Part shown: positions 17,924 to 26,511 of the stretch, piece after piece | Layout of the letters: every line of letters begins with the position of its first letter | Numbering within the stretch: position 1 is the first letter of the stretch | DNA from: Thermodesulfovibrionales bacterium | Lineage (GTDB): Bacteria; Nitrospirota; Thermodesulfovibrionia; Thermodesulfovibrionales; JdFR-86 | Direction of reading: 5' to 3' | DNA: 47,505 nucleotides | Assembly (NCBI GenBank): GCA_030682405.1 | Contig: JAUXOF010000008.1 | Location: 1 to 47,505, forward strand | Position numbers and translations under genes: made by a program | Notes under the pieces: generated by a model | Seen by the model: only the letters and a program-made list of their open reading frames with translations | What the model was told of the DNA's origin: nothing | Databases searched by the model: none

Positions 17924-20062
17924 TTATGACGCCGCGCCTCCTTCGGAAGGATTCGTAACCCCTGCCGCCGGGTTCGCAACCCCGAGGATAATCCTTGCAT
18001 CAAGCGCAACGGCCTCCTTTTCGCTTACGACGAGCGGGTTTATGTCAAGCTCCCTTATCAGAGGGAAATCGGTTGCCATTGACGAAAGCCTCAGAATGCC
18101 GTCAACTATCAATCCTATATCAACCGGCCTTTCCCCTCTTGCGCCCTTCAGAAGGGCGGAGGCCTTTACCTCATGGACCATGGCAAACGCATCTTTTTCC
18201 GACACAGGCGCTATCCTGAAGGAAACGTCCTTTAAGACCTCGACGTATATCCCGCCGAGGCCGAACATGACCATGTGCCCAAACGTCCTGTCATAGGTAA
18301 GTCCGAGTATCACCTCTTTGCCGGGCCTGACCATCTCGTAGAGCAGAACCCCTTCTATAAAGGCATCTGGCATGAGCCTCCTTGCATTGGACGTTATCTC
18401 CGTGAAGGCGTCCTCAGCCTCTCTTTTGGTTCTGATGTTAAGCCTCACCCCTCCGATATCGGTCTTGTGAAGTATGTCCGGGGAGGAGATCTTCATCACA
18501 ACCGGAAAGCCCAACTTTGAGGCGGCTTCAGCAGCCTCCTTGGAGGTCTTTGAAAGCATCCTTTGAGGAAACCTGAAGCCGTAAATGGAGAGGACCCCGA
18601 CCGCCTCTGCTTCAGCCATCTGGAGCCTTCCGGCATCAACATGCCTCTGGATTATGCCCCTTACAGCCTCCCTGTCCGCAGGATAATGCCTGAACCGCTC
18701 AGGGGCGGCGTCTTTCCATGCCTTAAAATCGCTGAGCCTTTTAAACGCCTTTACCGCCCTTTCGGGATAGGGGAAATTGTATATCGAGGCCTCCTTAAGC
18801 CTGTCTATTGCCTCCCTCACCCTTTTTTCACCCATAAAAGAGGTTATCACCGGCTTTGAAGTGCCTTTGGAGGCATGTATCACCGTCTCTGCGGTCATTC
18901 CGACATCTATCATTGCCTGAGGCGTAAGTATCACCACTACACCGTCCACATTAGGGTCTGAGACCGCCCTTTCAAGCACCGAGGCATAGCGCTCGTGTGT
19001 TGCGTCCCCGATTATGTCAACCGGGTTATAGAGCGAGGCGTTAGGGGGCAGGCTCTTAAGAAGCGCGTCAATAGAGTCTTTTGACATCATGGGCAGCCTG
19101 AGGCCGAGCCTCTCTGCGGCATCGGCGGCTATTATACCCGGGCCTCCCGCATTTGTGATTATGAGGAGTCTGTCGCCTTCAGGCAGTTTCCCGGATGAAA
19201 ACGCAAGCGCCGTGTCAAAGAGTTCCTCTATATCGGCAGCCCTTATCACCCCTGTTTGTTTGAAGGCCGCATTGAATGCAGCCTCGGAGCCTGCCAGAGC
19301 GCCGGTGTGCGAGGAGGCCGCCCTTGCGCCTGCCGCGGTTCCGCCGGATTTAAGAATTACTACCGGCTTTGTCTTAGTCGCCCTTTTGGCGGCATCAAGG
19401 AACCTTCTTCCGTCCACCACGTCTTCCACATACCCCAGTATGATGTCGGTCTCAGGGTCTTCGATGAAATACTCTATGAAGTCTATCTCCGAAAGGTCGC
19501 TTTTGTTGCCGAGGCTTATGAACTTGGAAAACCCGATGTTGTTGCCTATGGCCCAGTCAAGTATTGCGATTCCGAGGGCGCCGGACTGCGAGAAAAAAGC
19601 CGTCCTGCCCGGAGGAAGCATCCCGGCCGCAAACGTGGCGTTCATGCCGTTTGCAGTGTTTATGATGCCGAGGCAGTTTGGGCCCAGAATCCTCACCCCG
19701 TGCTCCCGCCCTATCCTTCTTACCTCCGCCTCAAGCCTTACGCCCTCCGGCCCAGCCTCCTTAAACCCCGCGCTTATTACTACTGCGGCCTTAACGCCGG
19801 CTGATGCGCAGTCAAGGAGGGCGTCAGGGACGCTCCTTGCCGGGATTGCGATTACCGCAAGGTCTATTCCGGCGCCCGCTGCCGAGGCAGTGGGATAGGC
19901 CTTAAGCCCGAGTATCTCCGGGGAGTTAGGGTTTACAGGATATAGCCTGCCCCTGTAGCCGAAGCCGAGAAGGTTGCTCATAACTGCATGCCCGACCTTT
20001 TTGGGGTCGTTGGATGCCCCGAAGACGGCTATTGAGGCAGGGTCAAAAAGAGGGCCGAGCAT
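17924..20062 (-). CDS. Acetate-CoA ligase (ADP-forming), fused alpha-beta subunits
   Basis: This enzyme interconverts acetyl-CoA + ADP + Pi and acetate + ATP + CoA, giving ATP from acyl-CoA or activating acetate. The 712 residues contain a CoA-binding Rossmann domain (about 5-125, SIAVFGASNDPKKVGHAV), two succinyl-CoA-ligase-like domains (about 140-450) with the phosphohistidine loop SSHTGALAGS (about residue 247), and an ATP-grasp beta domain (about 480-700) with FPVVMKISSPDILHKTDIGG. The order alpha-then-beta in one chain is a common bacterial form. The tail GVANPAAGVTNPSEGG is encoded by a dispersed DNA repeat (17950-17983). The ATG at 20062 has no Shine-Dalgarno sequence. Confidence 0.93.
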   Translation of the reverse strand: MLGPLFDPASIAVFGASNDPKKVGHAVMSNLLGFGYRGRLYPVNPNSPEILGLKAYPTASAAGAGIDLAVIAIPARSVPDALLDCASAGVKAAVVISAGFKEAGPEGVRLEAEVRRIGREHGVRILGPNCLGIINTANGMNATFAAGMLPPGRTAFFSQSGALGIAILDWAIGNNIGFSKFISLGNKSDLSEIDFIEYFIEDPETDIILGYVEDVVDGRRFLDAAKRATKTKPVVILKSGGTAAGARAASSHTGALAGSEAAFNAAFKQTGVIRAADIEELFDTALAFSSGKLPEGDRLLIITNAGGPGIIAADAAERLGLRLPMMSKDSIDALLKSLPPNASLYNPVDIIGDATHERYASVLERAVSDPNVDGVVVILTPQAMIDVGMTAETVIHASKGTSKPVITSFMGEKRVREAIDRLKEASIYNFPYPERAVKAFKRLSDFKAWKDAAPERFRHYPADREAVRGIIQRHVDAGRLQMAEAEAVGVLSIYGFRFPQRMLSKTSKEAAEAASKLGFPVVMKISSPDILHKTDIGGVRLNIRTKREAEDAFTEITSNARRLMPDAFIEGVLLYEMVRPGKEVILGLTYDRTFGHMVMFGLGGIYVEVLKDVSFRIAPVSEKDAFAMVHEVKASALLKGARGERPVDIGLIVDGILRLSSMATDFPLIRELDINPLVVSEKEAVALDARIILGVANPAAGVTNPSEGGAAS
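17950..17983 (+). repeat. REP-like repeat in the 3' end of the acetate-CoA ligase gene
   Basis: The segment has the form (TTCGT)AACCC-CTG-CCGC-C-GGGTTCGCAACCCC. Its 14-bp core GGGTTCGCAACCCC (17970-17983) recurs on the opposite strand at 42514-42527, again with CCGC and AACCC blocks in the same order. The core is itself an inverted repeat (GGGTT-CGC-AACCC). It codes for the Asn-Pro-rich C-terminal tail of the ligase. Confidence 0.6.
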
Positions 20063-20161
20063 GGGGTAAGTTTACGTATAAACAGCCCCGGAATCAAGGG
20101 GGGGCGGCACAGGGAGCCTCAAAAAAACCGGCATATCCAATAGTCAAAGACAGGAATCGGC

Positions 20162-20191
20162 TTGACAAAATCTCCATATTCCAGCTATTTT
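20162..20191 (+). promoter_or_regulatory. Candidate promoter upstream of the carboxylase operon (P1)
   Basis: TTGACA (20162-20167) is followed after 18 bp by TATTTT (20186-20191). A second TTGACA (20243-20248) with a poor -10 candidate TAAAAA (20266-20271, 17 bp spacing) lies closer to the gene. Both face the biotin carboxylase gene at 20307, in an otherwise gene-free gap of 244 bp. Confidence 0.4.
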
Positions 20192-20306
20192 AGGGCTATA
20201 AAAGGGAGTAGCTGAGTCTGTGTCTATCGGCAGCTGAAGCGCTTGACAAAGTGTCTGATGTTTACTAAAAAATAATTCAAGGCGACTAAAAGAAGGGCTG
20301 TTTTAT

Positions 20307-21764
20307 ATGAAAAAGACTATAAAGAAAATATTGGTTGCAAACCGCGGCGTCCCGGCAGTAAGAATAATGCATACGTGCAGGGACAGGATGATTCCCACGA
20401 CCGCTGTTTACAGCACCCCTGACAGGCTCGCCCACCATGTGTTCATGGCAGACGCAGCGGTGCACATAGGCGAGGCGCCGCCGATAGAGTCATACCTTAA
20501 TATGGATAAGATGATACACGCCGCATTCCAGAGCAAGGCCGATGCCGTACATCCCGGATGGGGCTTTCTTGCGGAGAACGCGGAATTCGCCCAGAGGGTG
20601 ATGGACGCAGGGCTGACATGGATAGGGCCTTCCCCTGATGTCATCAGAACGATGGGGGACAAAATACAGGCCAAGGTGCTCGCACAGAAGGCCAACGTCC
20701 CTACCATCCCCGGCATCAGTAGTGTCACAGATATCGAGCAGATAAAAAAATGGATGAAGGACGAGGGCGTGAGCTTCCCCATCATGATCAAGGCGGCGGC
20801 AGGCGGCGGCGGCAGGGGCATGGTAAAGGTGGAAGGCGGCGGGGAACTGGCTCAGGCCTTAGCGCAGGCGCGTTCCGAGGCAAGAAAGGCCTTTGGAGAC
20901 GAGACCATGCTGGTTGAAAAATATATAGAGAACGGCAGGCATATAGAGGTTCAGGCCGTTGCGGACGAATACGGCAATGTGGTTCATCTTTACGAAAGGG
21001 AATGCACCATCCAGAGACGGAACCAGAAGATAATCGAGGAGGCGCCGTCCCCGACTCTGGATAAAGACCTCCGTCAGGAGATATGTTCTACGGCAGTCCG
21101 CCTGCTGAAGGAGATAGGCTACACCTCGGCAGGGACGGTCGAGTTCCTTTTTGATTCCTCGACAAGGAAGTTTTATTTCCTTGAGGTTAACACCCGCCTG
21201 CAGGTGGAGCACGGCATCACCGAACTGATAACCGGCCTTGACATCGTCGGAATCATGCTGGACGTGGCAATGGGCAGGAAACTGCCTTTCGGACAGTCGG
21301 ACATACATCCGAACCGGTGGGCACTGGAAGTCCGCCTTAATGCGGAAGACCCCAAAAATTTCAGCCCTTCCTTCGGAACTATCACCCGTCTTCAGGTGCC
21401 TATGGGACCTAATGTCAGGGTCGCAACAGGCGTTTACGAAGGTGCGGACATCCCCCCGTATTATGATTCCCTGTTCATGCTCCTGATGACGGCGGGCGCC
21501 GACAGGGCGGATGCCATAAGGGTCATGGACCGCTCTTTAGGCGGGAACCTCAGGGTCGAAGGCATAAAGACGCTGCAGCCGCTGCTTCTGAGCATAATCA
21601 GGCATCCCGGATTCATAGCCGGAGAATTTTCCACGCGCTTCATAGAAGAGCACATGGATGAGCTCATATCGATGTTCAAGGAAAAAAACAGCGAAGACGA
21701 GGTGCTTAAGATAGCAAGATACGTGGCTGAGATATCCGCCCTCGGGCCTCAGAAATGGATGTGA
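20307..21764 (+). CDS. pycA: Biotin carboxylase subunit (pyruvate carboxylase subunit A type)
   Basis: This subunit uses ATP and bicarbonate to carboxylate the biotin carried by the partner subunit. The 485-residue length is right. Motifs are KILVANRGVPAVRI (residues 8-21), HPGWGFLAEN, the glycine-rich ATP loop KAAAGGGGRGMVKV (about 163-176), the EVNTRLQVEHG active-site block (about 295) and ALEVRLNAEDP. It has ribosome site AGAAGGG 8 bp before the ATG and overlaps the next gene by 10 bp. The pairing fits two-subunit pyruvate carboxylases, as in Aquifex and methanogens, but similar pairs carboxylate 2-oxoglutarate, so the substrate is not certain. Confidence 0.9.
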   Translation: MKKTIKKILVANRGVPAVRIMHTCRDRMIPTTAVYSTPDRLAHHVFMADAAVHIGEAPPIESYLNMDKMIHAAFQSKADAVHPGWGFLAENAEFAQRVMDAGLTWIGPSPDVIRTMGDKIQAKVLAQKANVPTIPGISSVTDIEQIKKWMKDEGVSFPIMIKAAAGGGGRGMVKVEGGGELAQALAQARSEARKAFGDETMLVEKYIENGRHIEVQAVADEYGNVVHLYERECTIQRRNQKIIEEAPSPTLDKDLRQEICSTAVRLLKEIGYTSAGTVEFLFDSSTRKFYFLEVNTRLQVEHGITELITGLDIVGIMLDVAMGRKLPFGQSDIHPNRWALEVRLNAEDPKNFSPSFGTITRLQVPMGPNVRVATGVYEGADIPPYYDSLFMLLMTAGADRADAIRVMDRSLGGNLRVEGIKTLQPLLLSIIRHPGFIAGEFSTRFIEEHMDELISMFKEKNSEDEVLKIARYVAEISALGPQKWM

Positions 21765-23791
21765 GGGCGGCTATGGAGGATAAAGGCTTAGTCAGGCCGG
21801 GCATGTCCCCCAAGGAAATAGTCGGCAGGGTTCGTTCCCTTGACGGCGTATGCTTCACTTCAACGGGGATGCGTGATGCAGGGCAATCCGACTATAAAAA
21901 CCGCCACCGCTTATACGACCTTAAAACCCTTGCGCCGTATTACGACAGGATGGGGCTTTTCAGCGCGGAATGTCACGGCGGCGCCAGATGGCACGTAGGC
22001 GTAATGAACAGAAGGGAAAGTCCGTTTGAGGAGTTGAGTATTCTAAGGGAGCTTATGCCCGGGGTGCTTTTGCAGACCCTTATCAGGGAAACGAACCTAT
22101 GGGGGTACAGGCCCTATCCGAAAAATGTCATCGAGTATGTCATCTCAAAGGTCGATATAGACGTATGGCGGTGTTTTTCATTTCTGAACGACGTAAGGAA
22201 TATGCGCACGGTGGCGGAAGTCGTAATGAAAAGGGGAAGGCTCTTTGAGCCGACCATATCGTTTACCGCAGCCGACTGGACTACGAATGATTATTACCTG
22301 TCCGTTGTCAGAGACATAGTCGGCCTGTGCGCGGGCACGGACGAGATAGTCCTCTGCATAAAGGATATGGCAGGAGTCGGCGACATCACGAGAATCGGCA
22401 ACCTCATCGATGCCGTCAAGCAAAAATACCCGGAGATGGTAATCCAGTATCACAGGCATGTGACGGACGGGCTTGCAGCGCCCGCGCTTTTGGCTGCCGC
22501 ACGCGCGGGGGCTAAGATATTCGACGTAGAGGAGGATTCCCTCGTCCGTTTTTACGGACAGCCGCCCATGCTCGGCATTCAGGCATATTTTGAGGAATCA
22601 GGCATACCCGTGCACCTTGACAGGAAAGAGGCCGAGGCCGCCGTACAGAATGTCCGCCAATGGATAAGCCACTACGAATGGGCCGAATCGCCGTTTAAGG
22701 GGTACGACCATACGGTAACGCTCCATAAGATGCCGGGCGGCGCATTCCCAAGCTCTTTTGAGCAGGCGGACAAGGGCGAATTCCTCCACCTTATGCCTGC
22801 AATCCTGAAGGTGATGTCCCTTTACAACAGGATTGTAAAGTACTTTGACGTTACGCCCGGCTCCCAGATTACATGGGTCACCTGTAGCGGAATAATAAAC
22901 AAGTATGCAAAGGAAAAAGGAGACGCGGGCGTCAGGCATGTAACCGGGCTTCTCGCAAGGTTTATCGAAGAAAAGAAACAGGACTTTGAGTCTATGGAAA
23001 GGCAGGAGCAGGAAGAGCTGCTCATGCTTTTCAGGAACGCACCCGGGGATTTCAAAAACCTGCTGCTCGGCAATTACGGGAAGCTCCCGGTAGGCTGGCC
23101 TCCGGAGTGGGTATATAAAAGCGCATTCGGGAACGAATGGGATGAAAGGATAAAGGAGCGCAAGGAACAGTCTCCGCTGGAGATATTAAAGGACGACAAC
23201 ATAGAAAAACTCAGGGCCGACCTCTCGGAAAGCATTGACAGGGAACCCGCGGAGGAGGAGTTCATCCTCTACCTCATGCACCCGAAGGATGCCCTTGAAA
23301 TGATAGTCTTCAGGGACAAATACGGGGAGGCGCCGCTTGTGCTCCCTACGGACGTCTGGCGGGAAGGGCTTAAAAAACCCGGAGACACCGTGGATTTCGA
23401 ACTCTGGGGCAAGCCCTACTCCATAGAGCTTTTATCAATCGGCGCCGAGCACGAAGGCGTAATCCATGTTGTAATGCGCGTCAATAATAAGACGAGGGTT
23501 TATACTGTTGAAACCCCACGGGCCAAAAAGGTTGCCACCCGGATGGCAAAGGGGGCTAACGAGGTGGGCGCGCCCATCAACGGAAACATCTGGAGAATCG
23601 GCAATCCTGAAAGAGGCGCACTCAAGGTAGGCGATATCGTCCATAAGGGAGAGGAGGTCGCAAATCTGGAGGCAATGAAGATGGAGAATGCGATTTCAGC
23701 CCCGTTTGACGGACAGATTGCCGAGGTATGCGCCAAACTAAACGATACTGTGCAGGAAGGCCAGCTTCTCTTCGTCATTGAAAAGGCCTGA
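21755..23791 (+). CDS. pycB: Carboxyltransferase plus biotin-carrier subunit (PycB/OadA-like, divergent)
   Basis: The 678-residue protein has a carboxyltransferase TIM barrel (about 30-310), a conserved helical domain (about 320-510) and a C-terminal biotinyl domain with the attachment motif EAMKMEN (lysine near residue 644). Metal ligands appear kept: Asp in MRDAGQS (about 41), Lys in CIKDMAG (about 206) and the two His of YHRH (about 232). However, the usual LRDAHQS has Gly in place of His, and the usual HTHD(T) is HRHVTD, so the substrate pocket is unusual. It forms an operon with the biotin carboxylase subunit. The function is likely acceptor carboxylation (pyruvate or 2-oxoglutarate), with decarboxylase less likely as no membrane partners are nearby. 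Confidence 0.88.
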   Translation: MDVRAAMEDKGLVRPGMSPKEIVGRVRSLDGVCFTSTGMRDAGQSDYKNRHRLYDLKTLAPYYDRMGLFSAECHGGARWHVGVMNRRESPFEELSILRELMPGVLLQTLIRETNLWGYRPYPKNVIEYVISKVDIDVWRCFSFLNDVRNMRTVAEVVMKRGRLFEPTISFTAADWTTNDYYLSVVRDIVGLCAGTDEIVLCIKDMAGVGDITRIGNLIDAVKQKYPEMVIQYHRHVTDGLAAPALLAAARAGAKIFDVEEDSLVRFYGQPPMLGIQAYFEESGIPVHLDRKEAEAAVQNVRQWISHYEWAESPFKGYDHTVTLHKMPGGAFPSSFEQADKGEFLHLMPAILKVMSLYNRIVKYFDVTPGSQITWVTCSGIINKYAKEKGDAGVRHVTGLLARFIEEKKQDFESMERQEQEELLMLFRNAPGDFKNLLLGNYGKLPVGWPPEWVYKSAFGNEWDERIKERKEQSPLEILKDDNIEKLRADLSESIDREPAEEEFILYLMHPKDALEMIVFRDKYGEAPLVLPTDVWREGLKKPGDTVDFELWGKPYSIELLSIGAEHEGVIHVVMRVNNKTRVYTVETPRAKKVATRMAKGANEVGAPINGNIWRIGNPERGALKVGDIVHKGEEVANLEAMKMENAISAPFDGQIAEVCAKLNDTVQEGQLLFVIEKA

Positions 23792-23823
23792 TGCGGTTTC
23801 ACTGCACCCCGGGCTGCAAGCAT

Positions 23824-23899
23824 TGGTAGTCCCAACGGGAGTCGAACCCGTGTTTTAGCCTTGAGAGGGCCACGTCCTAGGCCTCTAGACGATGGGACC
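23824..23899 (-). tRNA. trnE: tRNA-Glu (CTC)
   Basis: The minus strand folds into a cloverleaf with acceptor GGTCCCA/TGGGACT, discriminator A and an encoded CCA. The anticodon loop CTCTCAA carries CTC, reading GAG, and the T-arm contains GGGTTCGACTCCC. The 76-nt length includes CCA. It lies 32 bp beyond pycB on the opposite strand, and it follows the tRNA-Gln gene by 6 bp, so the pair is probably one transcript. Confidence 0.95.
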
Positions 23900-23905
23900 A
23901 TTAAG

Positions 23906-23976
23906 CTGGGGAGAGAGGATTCGAACCCCTATAAACAGATCCAGAGTCTGCCGTCCTGCCGTTGGACGACTCCCCA
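23906..23976 (-). tRNA. trnQ: tRNA-Gln (CTG)
   Basis: The minus strand gives acceptor TGGGGAG/CTCCCCA, discriminator G, anticodon loop CTCTGGA (anticodon CTG, reading CAG) and a GGTTCGAATCC T-arm. The body is 71 nt and, unlike the adjacent tRNA-Glu, CCA is not encoded (GCT follows). It is first in the two-tRNA unit and lies 35 bp downstream of a consensus TATAAT. Confidence 0.93.
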
Positions 23977-24011
23977 AAAATCAATGATTTAGGCCACTTA
24001 CGACAAGTAAG

Positions 24012-24050
24012 ATTATACCTAAAACCGTCAAAAACCGTCAATAGCCGTCA
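24012..24050 (-). promoter_or_regulatory. tRNA promoter with three tandem TTGAC boxes
   Basis: On the minus strand a perfect TATAAT (24017-24012) lies 18 bp from a -35-like TTGACG (24041-24036). TTGACGG-type blocks occur three times in a row at ~10-bp spacing (24026-24031, 24036-24041, 24046-24051), as CCGTCAAA on the plus strand. Only the middle one has a standard spacing to the -10 box. The extra copies may be replication slippage or helically phased binding sites. Confidence 0.6.
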
Positions 24051-24085
24051 AAATTTGTATCGCTTTTTGCCCCACCGCCTCATCG

Positions 24086-25783
24086 TCAATCCGGAACGAT
24101 TATTCTTAAATCCGTCAGGGCCAGTGCAAAACCATAGCCCTTCGGCTCCTTTTGAGCCGCGTCTTTCAGCTCGGGGATTGAAAATTCAATCTCATTCATC
24201 CCCATAGGGATAAGCAGGCTGCCATCGAAAACAACAGCCTTTTCCTCAGGGCTTCTGCCGAATATAAGTCCCCCCAATGGCGCGCCGTTAATCCTGATGT
24301 CAACCCTTTGCCCTCGTGATGAGCCTGCCTTTATGAGCAATGCATACCCCGGCCTTTTCGGGATGTCCCCGGCTTTAAATAAGACAGAGGCCCTCCGGCC
24401 CTCATCCCATATGATGGGGATGCCCTGTCCGAGGTCCCAGTGTCCGGGGAACAGCGCCACCGGCTTGCCCTTTGAAATCATGGAGATGCCCGATTCATAA
24501 ACTCTAAGCAGCCCCTCGGTCCTCATGTATAGCTGCCTTTTGCCCTCCAGAAACTGGGGGTATCTCCAGTCGAACAACCGTTCCGTATGCTCGTTTATAT
24601 TCGGAAAGGTATTCCACCACTGCCCTGCATAAGGGTTATACAGTCCCTGCGCCGTGTTTATGAAAATTCCCGCTGCGCCCAAGACAAAAAAAACCGCCGC
24701 ACATGCAACCGTTATCCATTTTTTTGCCGCTGCGCCGGATATCCCGCGCCAGAGCAAAGCGGTAAGCAGTATCAGTCCCGGCAGCGCATCCGCAAGAAGC
24801 CTTGAGCCATAGCTCCACCCGCCCCACCAGTGCGGGAAATTAGATACCGTTGCCAGATGAAGAACAAACCATACGGACACCAGATAAAACATGCCCTGTG
24901 ACCTAAGTTCCCTGAAATAAACTATCGCCCCGAAGAAGACCGGCACAAGGAACGGGCTGAAAATCAGGATGCCCCTTGCCGGACTGAGGAGATTACCGTA
25001 AAGGGCCGTCCAGAATGCGCCTGTTTCAAGCCTTCCGGGGCTGTAGTAATCAGGCAGTATCTTGCCGTATTCGAATAGAGAGAAGACCGCAAAAAGGACA
25101 AACAGAAGGGACAATGCAGCAGATAGCCTGTAGGCGGCGCTTCTTTGCCTGAGGAAGACATATACGACAACGCAGGCGGCAAAGACCGATGCCGTGGGTC
25201 TGCAAAGATAGGCGGAAAAGAGCACAGCACCCAACAGGTAGGGGTTAACCGTCTTTGTCTTTCCGCTGTCATGAAGCGCAAGCATGTAAAGCCCGATGCC
25301 GGTAAAAAGCGTTGTGAAATTCAGGCTCCATAAAGCCGTCCCCATCGTGCTCATAAGCGAGCTTCCAAGGAACGAGACTGTTGAGACGGCAAAACTCGGC
25401 CACGGAGCGAGATAGCACCTTAAGGTCGCATAAATAATCAGATAGACTGCCGCGCACAAAAGCGCCGCTATTGCAATCTGGGTCTTGTAATCGCTCTGGA
25501 ACATGTCCTCTCCGAGCATGTTTGCGGCACAGACAAGGGGCGCGGAAAAGAGAGATGTCCCTATGGGAAAGTAATAGTAATAATGGCCGTTGGCCGCCTC
25601 TTTGATATGAAGCCCGCCCTGCATGCCCAAGAGGTGGTCGTCGAACCTGAGCGTCTGATGTTGGATTAGAAGTTGAGAAAGATGAAGGCTCCCGGCCGGG
25701 TCGGAATCCGTATTCCTCACCTCGGCATTAACGACCAGAAAAAATATCGCCGATGCCCCGATGAGGGGGAGAAGGGCTTTCAT
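24086..25783 (-). CDS. Polytopic membrane protein, GT-C glycosyltransferase-like
   Basis: The 565-residue protein has about ten transmembrane helices (residues 1-20 and roughly 80-350), then a soluble C-terminal ~190-residue beta-rich domain that could bind carbohydrate. A large loop after the first helix contains NTDSDPAG (about residues 24-31), the position where GT-C enzymes keep catalytic acidic residues. No close family is recognised. It is the last gene of the DprE1-DprE2 operon (4-bp overlap with dprE2), so the best guess is a transferase that uses the polyprenyl-phosphate pentose made by that operon. That function is inference from fold and position. Confidence 0.7.
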   Translation of the reverse strand: MKALLPLIGASAIFFLVVNAEVRNTDSDPAGSLHLSQLLIQHQTLRFDDHLLGMQGGLHIKEAANGHYYYYFPIGTSLFSAPLVCAANMLGEDMFQSDYKTQIAIAALLCAAVYLIIYATLRCYLAPWPSFAVSTVSFLGSSLMSTMGTALWSLNFTTLFTGIGLYMLALHDSGKTKTVNPYLLGAVLFSAYLCRPTASVFAACVVVYVFLRQRSAAYRLSAALSLLFVLFAVFSLFEYGKILPDYYSPGRLETGAFWTALYGNLLSPARGILIFSPFLVPVFFGAIVYFRELRSQGMFYLVSVWFVLHLATVSNFPHWWGGWSYGSRLLADALPGLILLTALLWRGISGAAAKKWITVACAAVFFVLGAAGIFINTAQGLYNPYAGQWWNTFPNINEHTERLFDWRYPQFLEGKRQLYMRTEGLLRVYESGISMISKGKPVALFPGHWDLGQGIPIIWDEGRRASVLFKAGDIPKRPGYALLIKAGSSRGQRVDIRINGAPLGGLIFGRSPEEKAVVFDGSLLIPMGMNEIEFSIPELKDAAQKEPKGYGFALALTDLRIIVPD

Positions 25784-26511
25784 AGCTTGAGCCGTTTAAA
25801 CACGGCCTCAGGGATATGCCTTATTGCAAGCATGATATATCTCCAGAACCACCTCGTATATACCACGTCTTTTTTCTTCTTTAGCGCCCTTAAGACATCC
25901 CGCGCAACCTCGTGCGGCTCTGCAGTCAATGCCGGCGGCAGATTCATGCCCTCGGTCATCTTCGTATGAACGAATCCCGGCTTGACGGTCATCACATGAA
26001 CCCCTGATTTAAAAAGCCTGTTTCTCAGGCCGGAAAGATACACTGTAAACCCTGCCTTGGCGCTCCCGTAGACATAATTGCTCTGCCGCCCCCTGTCTCC
26101 GGCAACAGAGCTTATGCCGATTATAAAGCCCTCTCCTTTTGCCTCGAAATCCCCTGCTATGATATTGAGGATTGAAACGCACCCTGTATAGTTCGTGTCC
26201 ATAATCCTTTTTGCCTCGTTGAAATCCTTCTCTGCCTTCTTCTGCTCCCCGAGATACCCGACCGCACAGACCGCACCTGAGGGTTTTTCATCCAGCCCTT
26301 CATAAAACGCCTTATGGCCTTCGTAGTCAAGCAGGTCGAACTCAAGCGCACTGACCTTCACCCCGTATCGGATGCTCAGGTCGGAAACATCTGGCTCAAT
26401 TTCCTCATGCCCCCTTGCAGCCAGATACAGGTCGTAACCCCTCATAGCCAGTCCGCGCGCAATCTCCCTTGCCATATCGGACTTTGCACCAAAAACGATT
26501 ACCCGGCTCAT
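25780..26511 (-). CDS. dprE2: SDR oxidoreductase, DprE2-like (decaprenylphospho-2-keto-ribose reductase)
   Basis: The 243-residue short-chain dehydrogenase has the cofactor motif VFGAKSDMAREIARGLA (residues 5-21), catalytic Ser in ISSVAGDRGRQSNYVYGSAKAG with YxxxK at about residues 148-152, and VMTVKPGFVHTKM. These, including the SNYVYGSAKAG stretch, are the ones I know from mycobacterial DprE2, which reduces the 2-keto intermediate to polyprenyl-phospho-arabinose with NADH. It starts one base after the dprE1-like gene stops and overlaps the membrane-protein gene by 4 bp. A generic SDR role cannot be excluded, but the gene order supports DprE2. Confidence 0.85.
   Translation of the reverse strand: MSRVIVFGAKSDMAREIARGLAMRGYDLYLAARGHEEIEPDVSDLSIRYGVKVSALEFDLLDYEGHKAFYEGLDEKPSGAVCAVGYLGEQKKAEKDFNEAKRIMDTNYTGCVSILNIIAGDFEAKGEGFIIGISSVAGDRGRQSNYVYGSAKAGFTVYLSGLRNRLFKSGVHVMTVKPGFVHTKMTEGMNLPPALTAEPHEVARDVLRALKKKKDVVYTRWFWRYIMLAIRHIPEAVFKRLKL

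Noticed and set aside
23792-23823. Terminator after pycB (GCACCCCGGGCTGC)
   Set aside because: The near-palindrome has no loop and no T-tract, so it is not a convincing intrinsic terminator.
24021-24051. CRISPR-like repeats near the tRNAs
   Set aside because: Units are only ~10 bp with no spacers; they fit a promoter array.
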